Below the pieces are notes generated by a model that did no database searches, was not told the origin of the DNA, and saw only the letters and a program-made list of their open reading frames with translations. A stretch of DNA of 64,000 nucleotides. It comes from Tanypteryx hageni (Eukaryota > Arthropoda > Insecta > Odonata > Petaluridae). The DNA lies in assembly GCA_028673005.1 (NCBI GenBank), contig CM054112.1, forward strand, positions 28,002,124 to 28,066,123, read 5' to 3'. Below are positions 46,924 to 57,344 of the stretch, piece by piece; within the stretch, counting starts at the first letter, position 1, and each line of letters starts with the position of its first letter. The position numbers and the translations under genes are program-made.

Positions 46924-48940
46924 CTGTTAGACATAAAAAAGGCAGTGCATAATTTAAATCCATCATTATGTGACCCATAATGTTGAAGAAAACCATCGAT
47001 CGTGTATACCTCAAATTGATTTCACAGACAGGTTAAACATGGTTTTAAAATTTATGAAGAACATGTCGGAGGCACACAGAAATACCAAAGTACACAAAAA
47101 AAGCAAATCAAAAAGATAATGATTACACTTTTATGCAAGTAAGCGGCGAAAGATGTATCGTGGTTTTGCATTTTTTTAGGCAACAGTGCCAGCGAGCTCG
47201 CTTATTCGTTTGTTTACGCAGGGTAAGCCAAGGCCTTGGCATGTTGTGTAAGAGGGATTCGCATCGAAAAGGTGCACCTTTTTCCTTACAATCTAAATTA
47301 AAGGAACCGTATGTCAGAAAATGCGGTAAAATATATTGCTGAAGGAGAAATAAAGCGATCGCTTTATTTGCCGCATACACGAAACGGTTTAGTGATAGCA
47401 AAGTGACGTAAAAATGTCGCATCAAATTGGATGCATTGGCGAAGAAATATCACTTTGCTGAAGAGCATATATGTGGTCTGTAGGTGAAATACCCACAACG
47501 CCGGAATATATCACCTGCGAAAAGAGGTTTTACATTAAGCATAGGTATGAGTCACCGAAGTAATGGCGGTATTATATTGAAATCCTTTAATTAAGGAATA
47601 CTTATGAAACCTTCCAATTGCTGCCTAGAAGCCTTCCTCTTGAGCAGCAGGTAAAATTCACATCACCTGAAATTTACGGATACACATAATTAGCCGGATG
47701 AAGAAATTTCAGAATTTTGCAGAGCTATGTCAATTCAATTCCTCCCTGAGTACGATTTTTATCGTGATAAAGAAAGTTCTTAAATGTAAACTTAAAGATT
47801 TGTCGATGTTAAAAGGGACTAGGGAAAATGACTGCCGAATAACTTCCAAATTATTCCCTTCAAACTCCTAAGAGAAAAAGTATTAAATTTCTAACTAAAA
47901 AGTAGAGACTCGGATGTGCAGTAAAATATTGAAAAAGTATTAACTATGAACTAAGAGAGATATTACGAAAGCATTCGTTACATTATCCCATTTCCTTTAA
48001 AATGTAGAAGACGCGCATATGTTTGCAGCATAAGGCCACAATTGCTATTCAAATGGTTTTCAAGAAAATAAGAGACTATAGCTCTACCGCGCTGAAAACG
48101 ACCTTTTTGGCGATCGGTGGGCGGAGCTTAGGTTGCAGTAGCCTTCCCCCACTCTGCGGCCTACCTCCCCTCCTATACCTTCCCCTTACTATTGTACATT
48201 TCACGTCACCTTCGTGCAAAATCCAGATTTTCGTCGTTTTTCAAATAATTACTCACTTAAACACCTAACGAAGGATGGGAAATTAACAAAATGATTAAGA
48301 AAATAAACTAAATACTTTTTTAAACCGAAAAATCGCCATTTTTGCATGGTTAAACAATAGTTCTCACATTTTCATCGAAACTTCCGAGTTTCCTCCGCCG
48401 CATTCATTTTTGGAAGGCCAAATCTCGCAGTCTATTTGCTGAAATCACACGAACATTTTTCTATAGCTTTCGCAAGTGTTACATAAGCCACACACAATAT
48501 TTAAAGGAACATATAAAACAATTCATTGTTGTTAAAAATTAAATAAAACCAAACAAGGCTCTCACATTCTGCATCAGTACATGAAATTTTCACTCTCTTG
48601 CTAACTGACGTTCCATTAGGAATATGTGGGTAATATATGTGAATAAAATGGTGAGAAAAGATTAAAGTTATTTTTGAAAGTGGAATGAACTCAATATCTT
48701 CATTAGTTTTTGAGATATGGAATTTTACATTGGAGCGCGAGAACCTTCTGCCGCCTAGTTTATTAAAATAATTTATTTTTTTCCGATATTCCAATATCGT
48801 AATATTTTATATCTTCATTCAGCTGAATAATTATATTGTCAAAACACGTGTTTACACAAAATTCAGTAAAAACCGGAAACGAACAGCGCTACACCAAACG
48901 CAACTGAAGTTCAAGTCAGAAGACGTGCGAGAGGGAGGGA
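46924..48940. other. AT-rich DNA, nothing firm
   Basis: Several stop-free frames of 70-100 codons occur on both strands but have no recognisable domain or splice signals. A moderately GC-rich stretch at 48080-48200 (GGCGATCGGTGGGCGGAGC) could be promoter-like. Confidence 0.25.
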
Positions 48941-48964
48941 CTGCTGCTGTATGAGTTTGCCTCA

Positions 48965-48982
48965 GGGGGGGGGGGGGGGGGG
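48965..48982. repeat. run of 18 G (C in the element's sense strand)
   Basis: Homopolymer in the 3' region of Jockey element 1, about 105 bases beyond the ORF2 stop. A second G run of about 11 lies in its 5' UTR (about 53287-53297). Run lengths in assemblies are error-prone. Confidence 0.9.
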
Positions 48983-49087
48983 AGGACTTTGCACAGCGTT
49001 GCCTATTGGCTTTCAGTGCTTGGACTAAGTTTGTTTAGTACGAAGTTCCGAATTTGCGGGCTGGTGGACGGTGTCTACGTCCGTTTT

Positions 49088-51781
49088 TTAGGTCCTCCTC
49101 CTCTTGGGATAGGGGAGGTCCTCCTCACGCCCGGTCCCAGCCCTCGGGCGTTTGTGCACATCCCATGGCTTTACAGAGACTGAGATGTTCTTTATGGAGT
49201 TGCAGGCGTTTGGCAATCTGTCATAAAAGGTCTTGCTGGATTCTTCCATCCAGGTTTTAAGTGTTGTGAACCCCAGGGCATCCCTGATATAGGCGTTCGT
49301 TGTCCCAAGCGGTGGTCGCAGGGCCCATCGGAGGCATCCATTCTGAACCACTTCCAGTCGATCTGTTGATGTGGCTCTTCCCGACCAGGCCGGGGATGCG
49401 TACGTGAGTATAGGTCTTATACACGCCTGAAATAACTGGGCCTTGACTCTTGGTTGGATTGAGCCTGTTTTCAAAACGGGGGCGAGGGCGACCTTTGCCG
49501 CAATGGCTTTCTTTGCTAGTTTGAGGACGTGCTTCTGGAAGTCCAGTTTGCCGTCAAGGGTAACCCCGAGGTAGGTGACTTCCTTTTTCCAGTCGACTAA
49601 TTTTCCATTCACTGAGAGTCTTGGGACGGCTGGTGGTTTATATTTTCTGGTAAAAATTATGGCTTCAGACTTGGCAGCGTTAACTCCCATCCGCCATTTC
49701 CCATACCAGGAGGTCAGTTGGTCGAGGGCTCTCTGGGTGTACTCTTGTGCTTTCACGGTTTTTGTAGAACGTGAGATTACCGCGACGTCGTCCGCATAAA
49801 TCCCCAGTATCGTGTTGTGCCCGTGGGTCGTGGGCAGATCTGATGTATATAGGTTAAAGAGTAGGGGGCCAAGGACTGAGCCTTGGGGAACTCCTGCTTT
49901 TATGTCTTTTATCTGAGACCGTGCGTTGCTCCAGTTAACGTGAAAAGTCCGCCCCGTCAGGTAGGAGTGAATTAGTTTCCGAAGCCAGGTAGGAAAGGCT
50001 TGATCTTGTAGCTTCCTGTGTAAGCCTGCATGCCACACTTTGTCAAAAGCCTTTTCTAAGTCTAGAAAAGCAGCGGCAGTGTGTGCATGTCGATTAAAGC
50101 CTTCAGTGATAAAATCAGTTACGCGGACCAGTTGGTGGGTCGTAGCGTGCTCCTCGCGGAATCCAAATTGTTCCGGGGGTATGATGTGGTTGCCATAGGC
50201 ATGCTGCTTCAAGTGGGAGAGGATGACCCTTTCAAGTAACTTGCCCAATCCCGACAGTAGGGAGATGGGCCTATAGCTCCCCGGGCTGGTGGGCGGTTTA
50301 CCCTGTTTCAGTATGCAGATGACTTTGGCTTTCTTCCAGGCGTCCGGGAAGTGGCCGAGCTTCATAGCTGCGTTAGCTATGTAGGTAAATGCTTGTCCGG
50401 CGTAGCGCGGCATCGCAATGATTGCTTCGTTCGGGATGTCGTCGGCGCCAGGGGCTTTTTTCTTCTTTATTTGTTTTAGTGCCCTGAGTAGGTCTGCCTC
50501 CGAGCATTCGGGCGGGTTGTGGCCGTCGTCCTCCATGGTAATGGCAACTTCTGGGTCATTCGCTGTTGGCGGGTTTGGAGTGAATGCCGTTTGTAGATGA
50601 GTTGCGAGAGCCTCCGCTTTCTCTTGCGGGGTAATCGCGTCCCCTGATGGTGTGCGTAGCGGGACATCTCTCGTTTGGGGGCGACGGAGATGTTTAGTCA
50701 CCCTCCATACGGATCCGTCTCCCTGGGTGAGCGCGGCCGCGAAATCTTGCCATGCCTTTGTCCGATGGTCCTTGATGTCGGCGGCTATTTGCCTCTGCAT
50801 CCAACGAACCTCGTCCCATATCCGTGGATCCCCTGTCCTCTGGTGTTTGCGCCGTAGCTTATTTTTGCGGGAAATAAAGTTTAGGATTCCCTCCGGGAGG
50901 TTGTGGTGGTCCGGTTGACGGGAGATTCTATATGGTGTGGCGTTCCTTGTTGCCGCTTCCATTTCACGGCTCAGTGTGGCAGCGAGGTTATCTAGCTCGG
51001 CTGGGGTTTCCGGTTGCCTGAGTACTGGTAGTGCATTTGTCAGCTGCAGTCGATACCTGTTCCAGTCAGTCAAATCTAACCTAGCTCTTAGTCTTGGTGG
51101 CAGCAGGGTGGGTTTAATTCCCAGGTATATTAATACGGGGTTATGGTCGCTTGATAGTGCTGCGGCCGTATATACGTTAATGGAAGTGCGGATGCCACGG
51201 CATATCGCAATGTCAAGGGTCTGGGCTAGCCTAGTGGGCTGGGAGGGTGCCGCTATAGTTACTCCGACGTCGTCAGCCCATTTCCTGAGTTTCCTCCCAT
51301 TGGAGTTGATTGTGGTTGAGTTCCATGTTAGGTGGGTGGCGTTATAGTCGCCCGCCGCTATCGCTGGGTTGTCAGTATCAAATATGGCGTCGAAATCGTT
51401 GGTTATCAGTAGCCCGCCCGGCCGAAGGTAGGCGGACGTTAGTCTTAGTGGGCCCCTATCTGTGGTGATGGTGGCCGTTGTCTGTTCAAGCGAGGCCGTA
51501 TCTATTACGTTTTCGTATGCGGCCACGTTTTCTCTGATCAAGATGGCAGTTCCCCCTGCTGGTTTGGCGCCACGGGGTACTTCGCGATCTCGTCTATATA
51601 TTTTATAACCAGGAAGGCTCCACCTAGTGTCAGGGCGGAGGTGCGTCTCCTGGATCAGAGCTACCGTTATGTCGTGGTGGCGAAGGAAATTTAGAAGCTC
51701 CGAGGATTTGTTCTTAATTCCCCCGTTTGCATTCCAGGTGCAAATGATTGTATTTTTCTTTACTGTTCTTCTGTCAGCCAT
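49088..51781 (-). CDS. Jockey ORF2: endonuclease-reverse transcriptase, 897 aa
   Basis: Complete frame with all key motifs. An AP-type endonuclease occupies about residues 12-220 (TWNANG, Asn17; QETHL, Glu45; AGDYNATH, Asp145/Asn147; SSDHNPV, Asp212/His213). The reverse transcriptase follows at about 430-720 (GSYRPISLLSGLGKLLE, EQFGFREEHATTHQL, FLDLEKAFDKVWH, AGVPQGSVLGPLLFNLY, catalytic YADD at about 662-665, VTYLGVTLDGKL), then the C-terminal region (PILTYASPAW). Such enzymes nick target DNA and copy their own RNA at the nick (target-primed reverse transcription). The length is normal for Jockey (about 900 aa). The start codon overlaps the end of ORF1 by eight bases (ATGGCTGA), suggesting termination-reinitiation. 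Confidence 0.95.
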   Translation of the reverse strand: MADRRTVKKNTIICTWNANGGIKNKSSELLNFLRHHDITVALIQETHLRPDTRWSLPGYKIYRRDREVPRGAKPAGGTAILIRENVAAYENVIDTASLEQTTATITTDRGPLRLTSAYLRPGGLLITNDFDAIFDTDNPAIAAGDYNATHLTWNSTTINSNGRKLRKWADDVGVTIAAPSQPTRLAQTLDIAICRGIRTSINVYTAAALSSDHNPVLIYLGIKPTLLPPRLRARLDLTDWNRYRLQLTNALPVLRQPETPAELDNLAATLSREMEAATRNATPYRISRQPDHHNLPEGILNFISRKNKLRRKHQRTGDPRIWDEVRWMQRQIAADIKDHRTKAWQDFAAALTQGDGSVWRVTKHLRRPQTRDVPLRTPSGDAITPQEKAEALATHLQTAFTPNPPTANDPEVAITMEDDGHNPPECSEADLLRALKQIKKKKAPGADDIPNEAIIAMPRYAGQAFTYIANAAMKLGHFPDAWKKAKVICILKQGKPPTSPGSYRPISLLSGLGKLLERVILSHLKQHAYGNHIIPPEQFGFREEHATTHQLVRVTDFITEGFNRHAHTAAAFLDLEKAFDKVWHAGLHRKLQDQAFPTWLRKLIHSYLTGRTFHVNWSNARSQIKDIKAGVPQGSVLGPLLFNLYTSDLPTTHGHNTILGIYADDVAVISRSTKTVKAQEYTQRALDQLTSWYGKWRMGVNAAKSEAIIFTRKYKPPAVPRLSVNGKLVDWKKEVTYLGVTLDGKLDFQKHVLKLAKKAIAAKVALAPVLKTGSIQPRVKAQLFQACIRPILTYASPAWSGRATSTDRLEVVQNGCLRWALRPPLGTTNAYIRDALGFTTLKTWMEESSKTFYDRLPNACNSIKNISVSVKPWDVHKRPRAGTGREEDLPYPKRRRT

Positions 51782-53264
51782 GGTGGGTCATAAGTTGGTT
51801 AATGAGCGATGTTAATGCAGACAGCTGCTCCTGAAGTGCACTCGCGACGCCTGCAAGTGCCGTCATGATGGAAATGAGTGGTGATGCTGTTCCGGCAGCT
51901 TCTACTCGTCCTTCTATCCATGGGGCAGGTTTTTGTGGTGGCTCAAGACTTGGCCTTTGCGAGGTCCTGGGTCTAATGATCGGGGCTTCCATGCGGTTTC
52001 CCCAGGGGTTCTGCCTCTCAGGCGATGTCATTTGCTGGTGCGGTAACGCCTTGCGGGCCGCCTCTGCTGGCGTTGGAGCTTCCTTCCATGTAGGTGGCTG
52101 TGGCCTTTGGGTTTTGTGTCGCCCATTTGCGCTGGTGATGGGCTTTTGCATTGGCTTTTTGCCCCTGAATTTAGCGAGTTCTCGTTTGTATTCAGGGCAT
52201 GTTCTAGATGATGCCGTGTGTTCGCCGCTGCAGTTGCAGCACTTGGCTGGTATGTTAGCAGGTTTTTTGCAATCAGAACCTTGGTGAGGCCCTGCGCACT
52301 TAAAACATCGTGGTGCCGCGGTGCATTTGTCGGACCCGTGGCCAAAGCGGTTGCATCTGTAGCACATCCTTGGTCGAGAAAACTTGAAAGGTTCAATGCG
52401 CACCGTGCTCTTGATTATACTGCGGATGCTGCAGACGTCCTCCGGTTTCATACTGGCGCTGACAGTAATTGCATATCGGTCAGAGGGTTCTTCACCGGTT
52501 TTGCCCAGGTTCCGGACCCTTGTAACCGGGATGCCTGCCGCTATAAGGTCCTCCTTTATGTAGTCCAGATCAGCCATGCGGTGTAGTCCCCGGACGAAAT
52601 ATTGTCGGGTTTGCTCCTCTTTTGTAGCCCATGTACTTGTTTGGGCTTTTTCAGCCGCAAGCATCCTGCGGACGCTATTAAAGTCGTCTTCAGTTTGAAC
52701 TTGGAGTTTTGTTACTCCTTTGGAATTTTTTATGGTAAAGTTTTTATCCGCGCAGGCGGCTCTTATGGCTTCAAGAAATAGCCTGTAGTTCGCTATTTCG
52801 TATATAGCAATGATGGGAGGTAACTGTCGCCTGGGGGTGGCGGACTTGTGTGCTTCCATCTCAGCTTCGGCGGTTTCAAGGTCTACGAGCGCGTCGTACC
52901 TGTTTGCCAATGGGACGGCAGCGCTTTCCTGCTGCCTTTTCCGTTTTTTGATAGACTCTTCCACTGGTGTGAAGGCTTTGGTCTTTGTTAGTCCCCTGAT
53001 GGCGGTATGCACGGCGGGGGTGGCTCCGTTTGTCCGGTTTACTTCCTTGTCAAGTTCATTACTAAAATTATTATGCTCCCGTGTGGGTTGCTCGTCTTGA
53101 GAAATCCTTAAATGGCCATCGTCAGAATGAGTGACGTTATCTTGGTCGGTTAAGTCGTTATTTTTACTAAAAGCGTGTCCAAAGAGGACTTGTCCTATGT
53201 TTGGAGGTATTTCCCCAGAGGTTGTCGGAGCCTTTTTGGCCGGCGGAGACCTATTTAGCGGCAT
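51774..53264 (-). CDS. Jockey ORF1: Gag-like RNA-binding protein, 496 aa
   Basis: The N-terminal half is polar and probably disordered, with a basic stretch (KKRKR, about 106-110). A PRE_C2HC-type region follows at about 220-295 (YFVRGLHRMADLDYIKEDL). Three CCHC zinc knuckles come next: CYRCNRFGHGSDKC (301-314), CFKCAGPHQGSDC (320-332) and CCNCSGEHTASSRTC (342-356). A proline-rich tail and a hydrophobic C-terminal segment close it. Jockey Gag-like proteins package the element RNA and carry it to the nucleus. It is followed directly by ORF2 with an eight-base overlap. No frameshift or stop. Confidence 0.93.
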   Translation of the reverse strand: MPLNRSPPAKKAPTTSGEIPPNIGQVLFGHAFSKNNDLTDQDNVTHSDDGHLRISQDEQPTREHNNFSNELDKEVNRTNGATPAVHTAIRGLTKTKAFTPVEESIKKRKRQQESAAVPLANRYDALVDLETAEAEMEAHKSATPRRQLPPIIAIYEIANYRLFLEAIRAACADKNFTIKNSKGVTKLQVQTEDDFNSVRRMLAAEKAQTSTWATKEEQTRQYFVRGLHRMADLDYIKEDLIAAGIPVTRVRNLGKTGEEPSDRYAITVSASMKPEDVCSIRSIIKSTVRIEPFKFSRPRMCYRCNRFGHGSDKCTAAPRCFKCAGPHQGSDCKKPANIPAKCCNCSGEHTASSRTCPEYKRELAKFRGKKPMQKPITSANGRHKTQRPQPPTWKEAPTPAEAARKALPHQQMTSPERQNPWGNRMEAPIIRPRTSQRPSLEPPQKPAPWIEGRVEAAGTASPLISIMTALAGVASALQEQLSALTSLINQLMTHHG

Positions 53265-53344
53265 TATGGACTATTTTAGGGAACCTGGGGGGGGGGGTGC
53301 CCCCGGCCTACCAACTGCCACCTAGCCCAAGGACGAAAGTACGA

Positions 53345-53382
53345 GCGGGTGAGAAGGTGGGGCCAAGTTAGCCACCCCCCGC
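53345..53382 (-). ncRNA. 5' UTR hairpin of Jockey element 1
   Basis: Outer stem GCGGG/CCCGC (53345-53349 with 53378-53382), a bulge on one side only (plus strand TGAGAA, sense UUCUCA, 53350-53355), inner stem GGTGG/CCACC (53356-53360 with 53372-53376) and an 11-base loop (plus strand GGCCAAGTTAG). It lies about 80 bases upstream of the ORF1 start. Two hairpins in Jockey element 2 have the same layout with different stem bases. Confidence 0.6.
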
Positions 53383-54274
53383 GAGAAGAAAGTGAGCTCG
53401 CCCGTGCAATGGCCCCCCAGGTGCTCCGCTCGCAGCGAGGCGTGCGGTTTACCCCTGGGTGTAACCTGGGTTCACTCGGAAAACCCTTGTTGCTCTGGGC
53501 CACAGCGAATTATGTACTTCCTCCCCTAGGGGGAGTTTTCCGACACCAGCCAGAGCAACGAAAGAAATAGGGGAGTAGTTAAATGAATGCCGCTATTGCC
53601 GTTAAGCATAAGCGTAAGTGATGAGCCAGCAATGATGATGATGCTTTTGATGATCTGATCTGATCTCTCGCTGATCGATCTGATCTAGATCTAGAGTCAG
53701 AGAAAGATCTGATGATGATGAGCCTGATCAGAGAGGGAGGGAAGGGAAGTGAAGTGGGGGTATACCCCTCCTCGCTTGGGATGCGCAGCCGATTCTTGCG
53801 CAGGTCGTTTTCTACGCGGCAGAGCTTATAGAGGAGTTTTCATCGAGATGGACTTAGAAGCAGACCTCGATTTACGTGATAGAAACGTTCCCGAATACCA
53901 TCGTTTATATCGAAATTGCGCTTATCGTGAAATATTTCTAAGAAGTCTTAATAAAACGGCAACCCCAAAACCTATTAATAACACTAACTTAATTACAAAT
54001 TCTGTACTATAACCTACCGAACAAGGAACCCAGAGGTGTTCTTCTCTCCAACCTCCTGAGCCGGCGAGCGAGAAACAGGAGCAGCAGCGTCGAGCAGTCA
54101 CCTTGTCACGGGCGCGTGCGGTTGCCACAGCGCTCAGACTAAAACAAGCCGCAATTGTTGTTTGAGTGCCCAGTCAATTCGCCTCTCTTACAGCACAAAT
54201 GGTTATCTCAGAGGCTGTGCAATGAATAACCAGGAAGGGAGGAGGGAAACCCGGTGCCGGCATTTGCCTGCTCT
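53383..54274. other. 5' UTR of Jockey 1 and flanking low-complexity DNA
   Basis: The part up to about 53578 is probably Jockey 1 leader. 53620-53745 is low-complexity sequence rich in GATCT and GATGAT. A plus-strand frame of 87 codons at 53749-54012 (containing EMDLEADLDLRDRNVPEYHR) has a protein-like second half but no recognisable family. Confidence 0.35.
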
Positions 54275-54480
54275 TACGAAGAACACCAGGGGGGCCAACG
54301 GCTTAACGTCTCTTCCGAAGGACGGAACAGCTGAATTTGCGCGGTCTCCTCAAACCACACAGACGGGGCCGGGCGACCTTGAGAAAAATCCTACTCGCGC
54401 AGGATTCGTACCCGATGACTTTTTCAAGCATCGGGCGAGTAGCAGCCAGCATCCTAACCACTACCCCACCGGCACCACCG
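54275..54480 (-). mobile_element. tRNA-derived SINE
   Basis: On the minus strand the head reads GGTGGGGTAGTGGTTAGGAT (A-box region) and GGGTACGAATCC (B-box region, one change from GGTTCGAATCC). The body shared with 37336-37434 follows (TGTGTGGTTTGAGG, CCGTCCTTCGGAAGAGACG, TTAAGCCGTTGGCCCC). Both copies are in minus orientation. Confidence 0.7.
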
Positions 54481-54609
54481 TAAAACAAGCCGCGAGGTCC
54501 TCCTGCAGAGCGGGTGTTAGAGAAAAGGCAGTGGCCTATTCCCCATTCCAGGCTGCCAGCTAAGCTATAAGCCTGCCAGGTTTTGAGAAGGTTTCTGCAG
54601 GTTGTGATA

Positions 54610-57326
54610 TTACAGGTTATGTTGCGGCGGCAGGAAATGCTGCCGCCTCAGCCGCTTGGGCAGAGGAGAGAATTCCGCCCCCATCGACGCTATCGGGCGC
54701 CTGAACCAGTCCCAGGGCATCACGCGGATCCCTGAGAGTTGCCGTATGAGGGCATGCTGTGAGCCAGCGGTCTTCCGGTAGAATGCCCTGGCCATCTTTT
54801 CCAGGACGCGTTCTACAGGCTCAACCTCTGTTATGGCTTGGAGCTCCGTCACTCGGACGATGCTCCTCCAGCTCACCCCTAAGATCATCCGTATCGCATT
54901 GGTTTGCACTACGGCAATCTTCTTGATGTGTGTGGCTGCCGCGCCAGATCATATCGGCGAGGCATAGGTGAGGATCGGCAGTACGCAGGCCCTATATAGC
55001 CTAACCTTGGTTTCCAGGGTGACTTCCCTGGAGCCAAAGATAGGGCCAAGTCTGCGTACTGCACCTGTTGCAGCCCCTCTCGCGCCGGAGATGTGGAGGT
55101 GCCAGGTTAGCCCTCTATCCATGGTCACTCCGAGATATTTAGCCTCAGAGGACCATGGGATAGCGTGCCCCTGCAGGGTGAGCGTGGCTGCCGGTTGCAC
55201 CCGAGGGAGGGCACGGAACATGACGGCGACGGTTTTAGTTGGATTTACTGCAACTCTCCACTTGCAGTACCAGGCGTTGACCTTATCCAGAGCTCGCTGC
55301 TGGTATTTGACTGTCTGTGCCTCGTTCGTAGATCTAGCAAGGATGGCTGCATCGTTGGCATAAAAGCCAACTATGACCTGAGGCCCGTGGTCATGGGTGA
55401 AGGTGATGAATAACACTGGACCTAGGACAGATCCCTGGGGGACACCCGCCTGAATCAGTTGAGTCCCGGATCGCTCTCCCTCCCAGCACACCCAGAATTT
55501 TCTGTTCCCCAGGTAGGACCTCAGAAGAAGAATTAGGGGTAGAGGCATACCATCCCAAAGCATTTTGGACATCAGTGCCTCCTGCCAGACTCGGTCAAAT
55601 GCCTGGCTAATGTCCAAGAAAACCGCCGCCGTCCTATGCCGGACATTAAAGCCGTCGGTGATGAAGCCGACGACCCTGGCAAGCTGATGCGAGGTGGAAT
55701 GCTGCTGGCAGAAGCCGAACTGCTCTCCAGGGATGACATTCCTATCGGAGAGGTGTCTCAGCAGGGTTGGGAGGATCAGCCTCTCGAACATCTTCCCAAA
55801 GTTATTGAGGGTGGAAATGGGGCGATAATTCTCGGCAACACCCGCAGCCTAATTAGCTTTGGGAATCCCAATTATCTTCGACCTTTTCCACTCCTCAGGG
55901 AAGTGACGGATGCGTAAGCAGCCATTGTACAGCGCTGCAAGGAACTGTACAGCTGCAACAGGGAGCTGCTTAATCACCAACCCGCTGATTTCATCATCAC
56001 CTGGAGAGCGGTGCGAGGATAGGTTCCTCATGACAGCAACTACTTCCGCAGTGCCAATCCGAGAAAAGAAGTCCCGATCGTCATCAGCAGAATTCTGAAT
56101 AGCATTCATGGCTGTTTCCACCGCCGCCTCAGAATCCGCCGAGTCAGCAGTGGAAGGGTTAGGCCGGAAGGTGCTAGCAAGGTGTTCTGCAAACACTTCC
56201 GCCTTTTCCCTGGGGGAGCAGGCAAGTCCTGTAGGAGTTGAGAGGGGAGGGTCCCTCCGCTGGGTGGATTTTAAACCACGACAAACCCGCCAGATGGAGT
56301 GATCAGCGAGGGACACCTCTGCCAACTGTTCCTCCCAGGCGTCGGTTTTAATCTCCCGGATCGCTTCTCGGACCTCCCTGTTAAGGCGGTCGAGCTGGTT
56401 GCGCAAATCCGGCGTGCGGTGGCGCTGCCGCCTCCGCCGCACGCTGTTCCGGTGGGTGATGATCCGCCGGACTGGCTCAGGGAGCCGTCGGGAGATCAGC
56501 CTGGGAGTGAATTTCCAGGGAATATTCCCCTCCATTGCTTCTCGGATGACACCAGACACAAAAGTTGCCATGGCATCAGCTTGCTCAGGGGATTGCTGCT
56601 CCTCAGCATTAGCCGGGAGGGCAGAAGCTACTTGGACACGGAAGGCTACCCAATTCGCCTTGGCGAAGTCGCGCCATTGAAGGGGGGGAGCCTGACCAGG
56701 AGGTTGCCGTAATGAAGGAGTATCGGCAGATGGTCTGACGATAGCTCGTTCAGGGTGGACAAGTTTAGAGATGACTGAGCATTGCAGGAAATGACAATGT
56801 CCAGAACGTCAGAAGTAGGAAGGTAGGTCAGGGTTCTTGGCCCCAAGACAGATAACCCTGCATCCTCGATGAGGCGATAGAGCTTCCGTCCCCTGGGGTT
56901 AGACAGCCTGGAGTGCCAGGCTCTGTGCTTGGCATTAATGTCGCCAAGCACAACCGTCGAGACTCCATCAGGGGGAAAAAGAGCATACATATCATCCTCA
57001 TCAAGGTCTTGTCCAGGAGGGTAATACGCAGCCACCACTCGCAACCTCCCTTTGGTCATGCGAATGACCGCGGCCACTGCCTCGAGCTGGTTCATCTCCG
57101 AGAGCTGGTACTCGTAGAACCTTAGCGACGTGTGGATCAGGAGGGCGACGCCCCCTCCAGGGTGGCCTGTCCTGTCCTTTCTGAGCACAGCCCACCCTCG
57201 CAGGCTCAGGGGGATGTTGGGCGTTAACCGCGTCTCACCTATGGCAGTGACCGAGGCACCAAGGTCATGAAGGAGTGGGAGGAGTTCGTCGGTACGGCGG
57301 CGAATCCCATTGGCGTTCCAACCCAC
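54610..57326 (-). pseudogene. Jockey element 2 ORF2, decayed
   Basis: The frame order is as in element 1. The endonuclease (WNANGIRRRTDELL, GETRLTP, GGGVALLIH, AYYPPGQDL, GDINAKHRAWHS, SSDHLPILLH) runs 57326 to about 56650. The linker and RT N-terminus lie at 56571-55849, ending in a stop after IGIPKAN. The RT core (EQFGFCQQHSTSHQLARV, FLDISQAFDRVWQ, QAGVPQGSVLGPVLF, FYANDAAIL) lies at 55791-54949, with a stop after LTYASPI. The C-terminus lies at 54909-54610. The catalytic motif is YAND, so the first metal-binding Asp is Asn, fitting a G-to-A change. It cannot be active. Confidence 0.88.
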
Positions 57327-57344
57327 TATCGAAAAACACCCCTT

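Larger units (their letters stand above)
48941..53730 (-). mobile_element. Jockey-clade retrotransposon 1, apparently intact
   Basis: Two complete open frames (ORF1 53264-51774, ORF2 51781-49088) are flanked by a 5' UTR of about 300-460 bp with a structured hairpin and a short 3' UTR. The 12-base string GAGAGGGAGGGA occurs at 48929-48940 and 53731-53742 and could be a target duplication, although it is purine-rich. There is no poly(A): the 3' side instead has a run of 18 C (sense strand) at 48965-48982. Open frames without a single stop imply a recent insertion. Confidence 0.65.

Noticed and set aside
48501..48794. 97-codon minus-strand frame
   Set aside because: AT-driven composition, no domain, no splice context.
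51865..53100. Plus-strand open frames of 96-140 codons opposite Jockey 1 ORF1
   Set aside because: They are antisense shadows of a GC-rich real gene with intact zinc knuckles on the minus strand.
53620..53745. GATCT/GATGAT-rich stretch considered as a CRISPR-like or satellite array
   Set aside because: No regular repeat-spacer structure; simple low-complexity sequence next to a Jockey leader.
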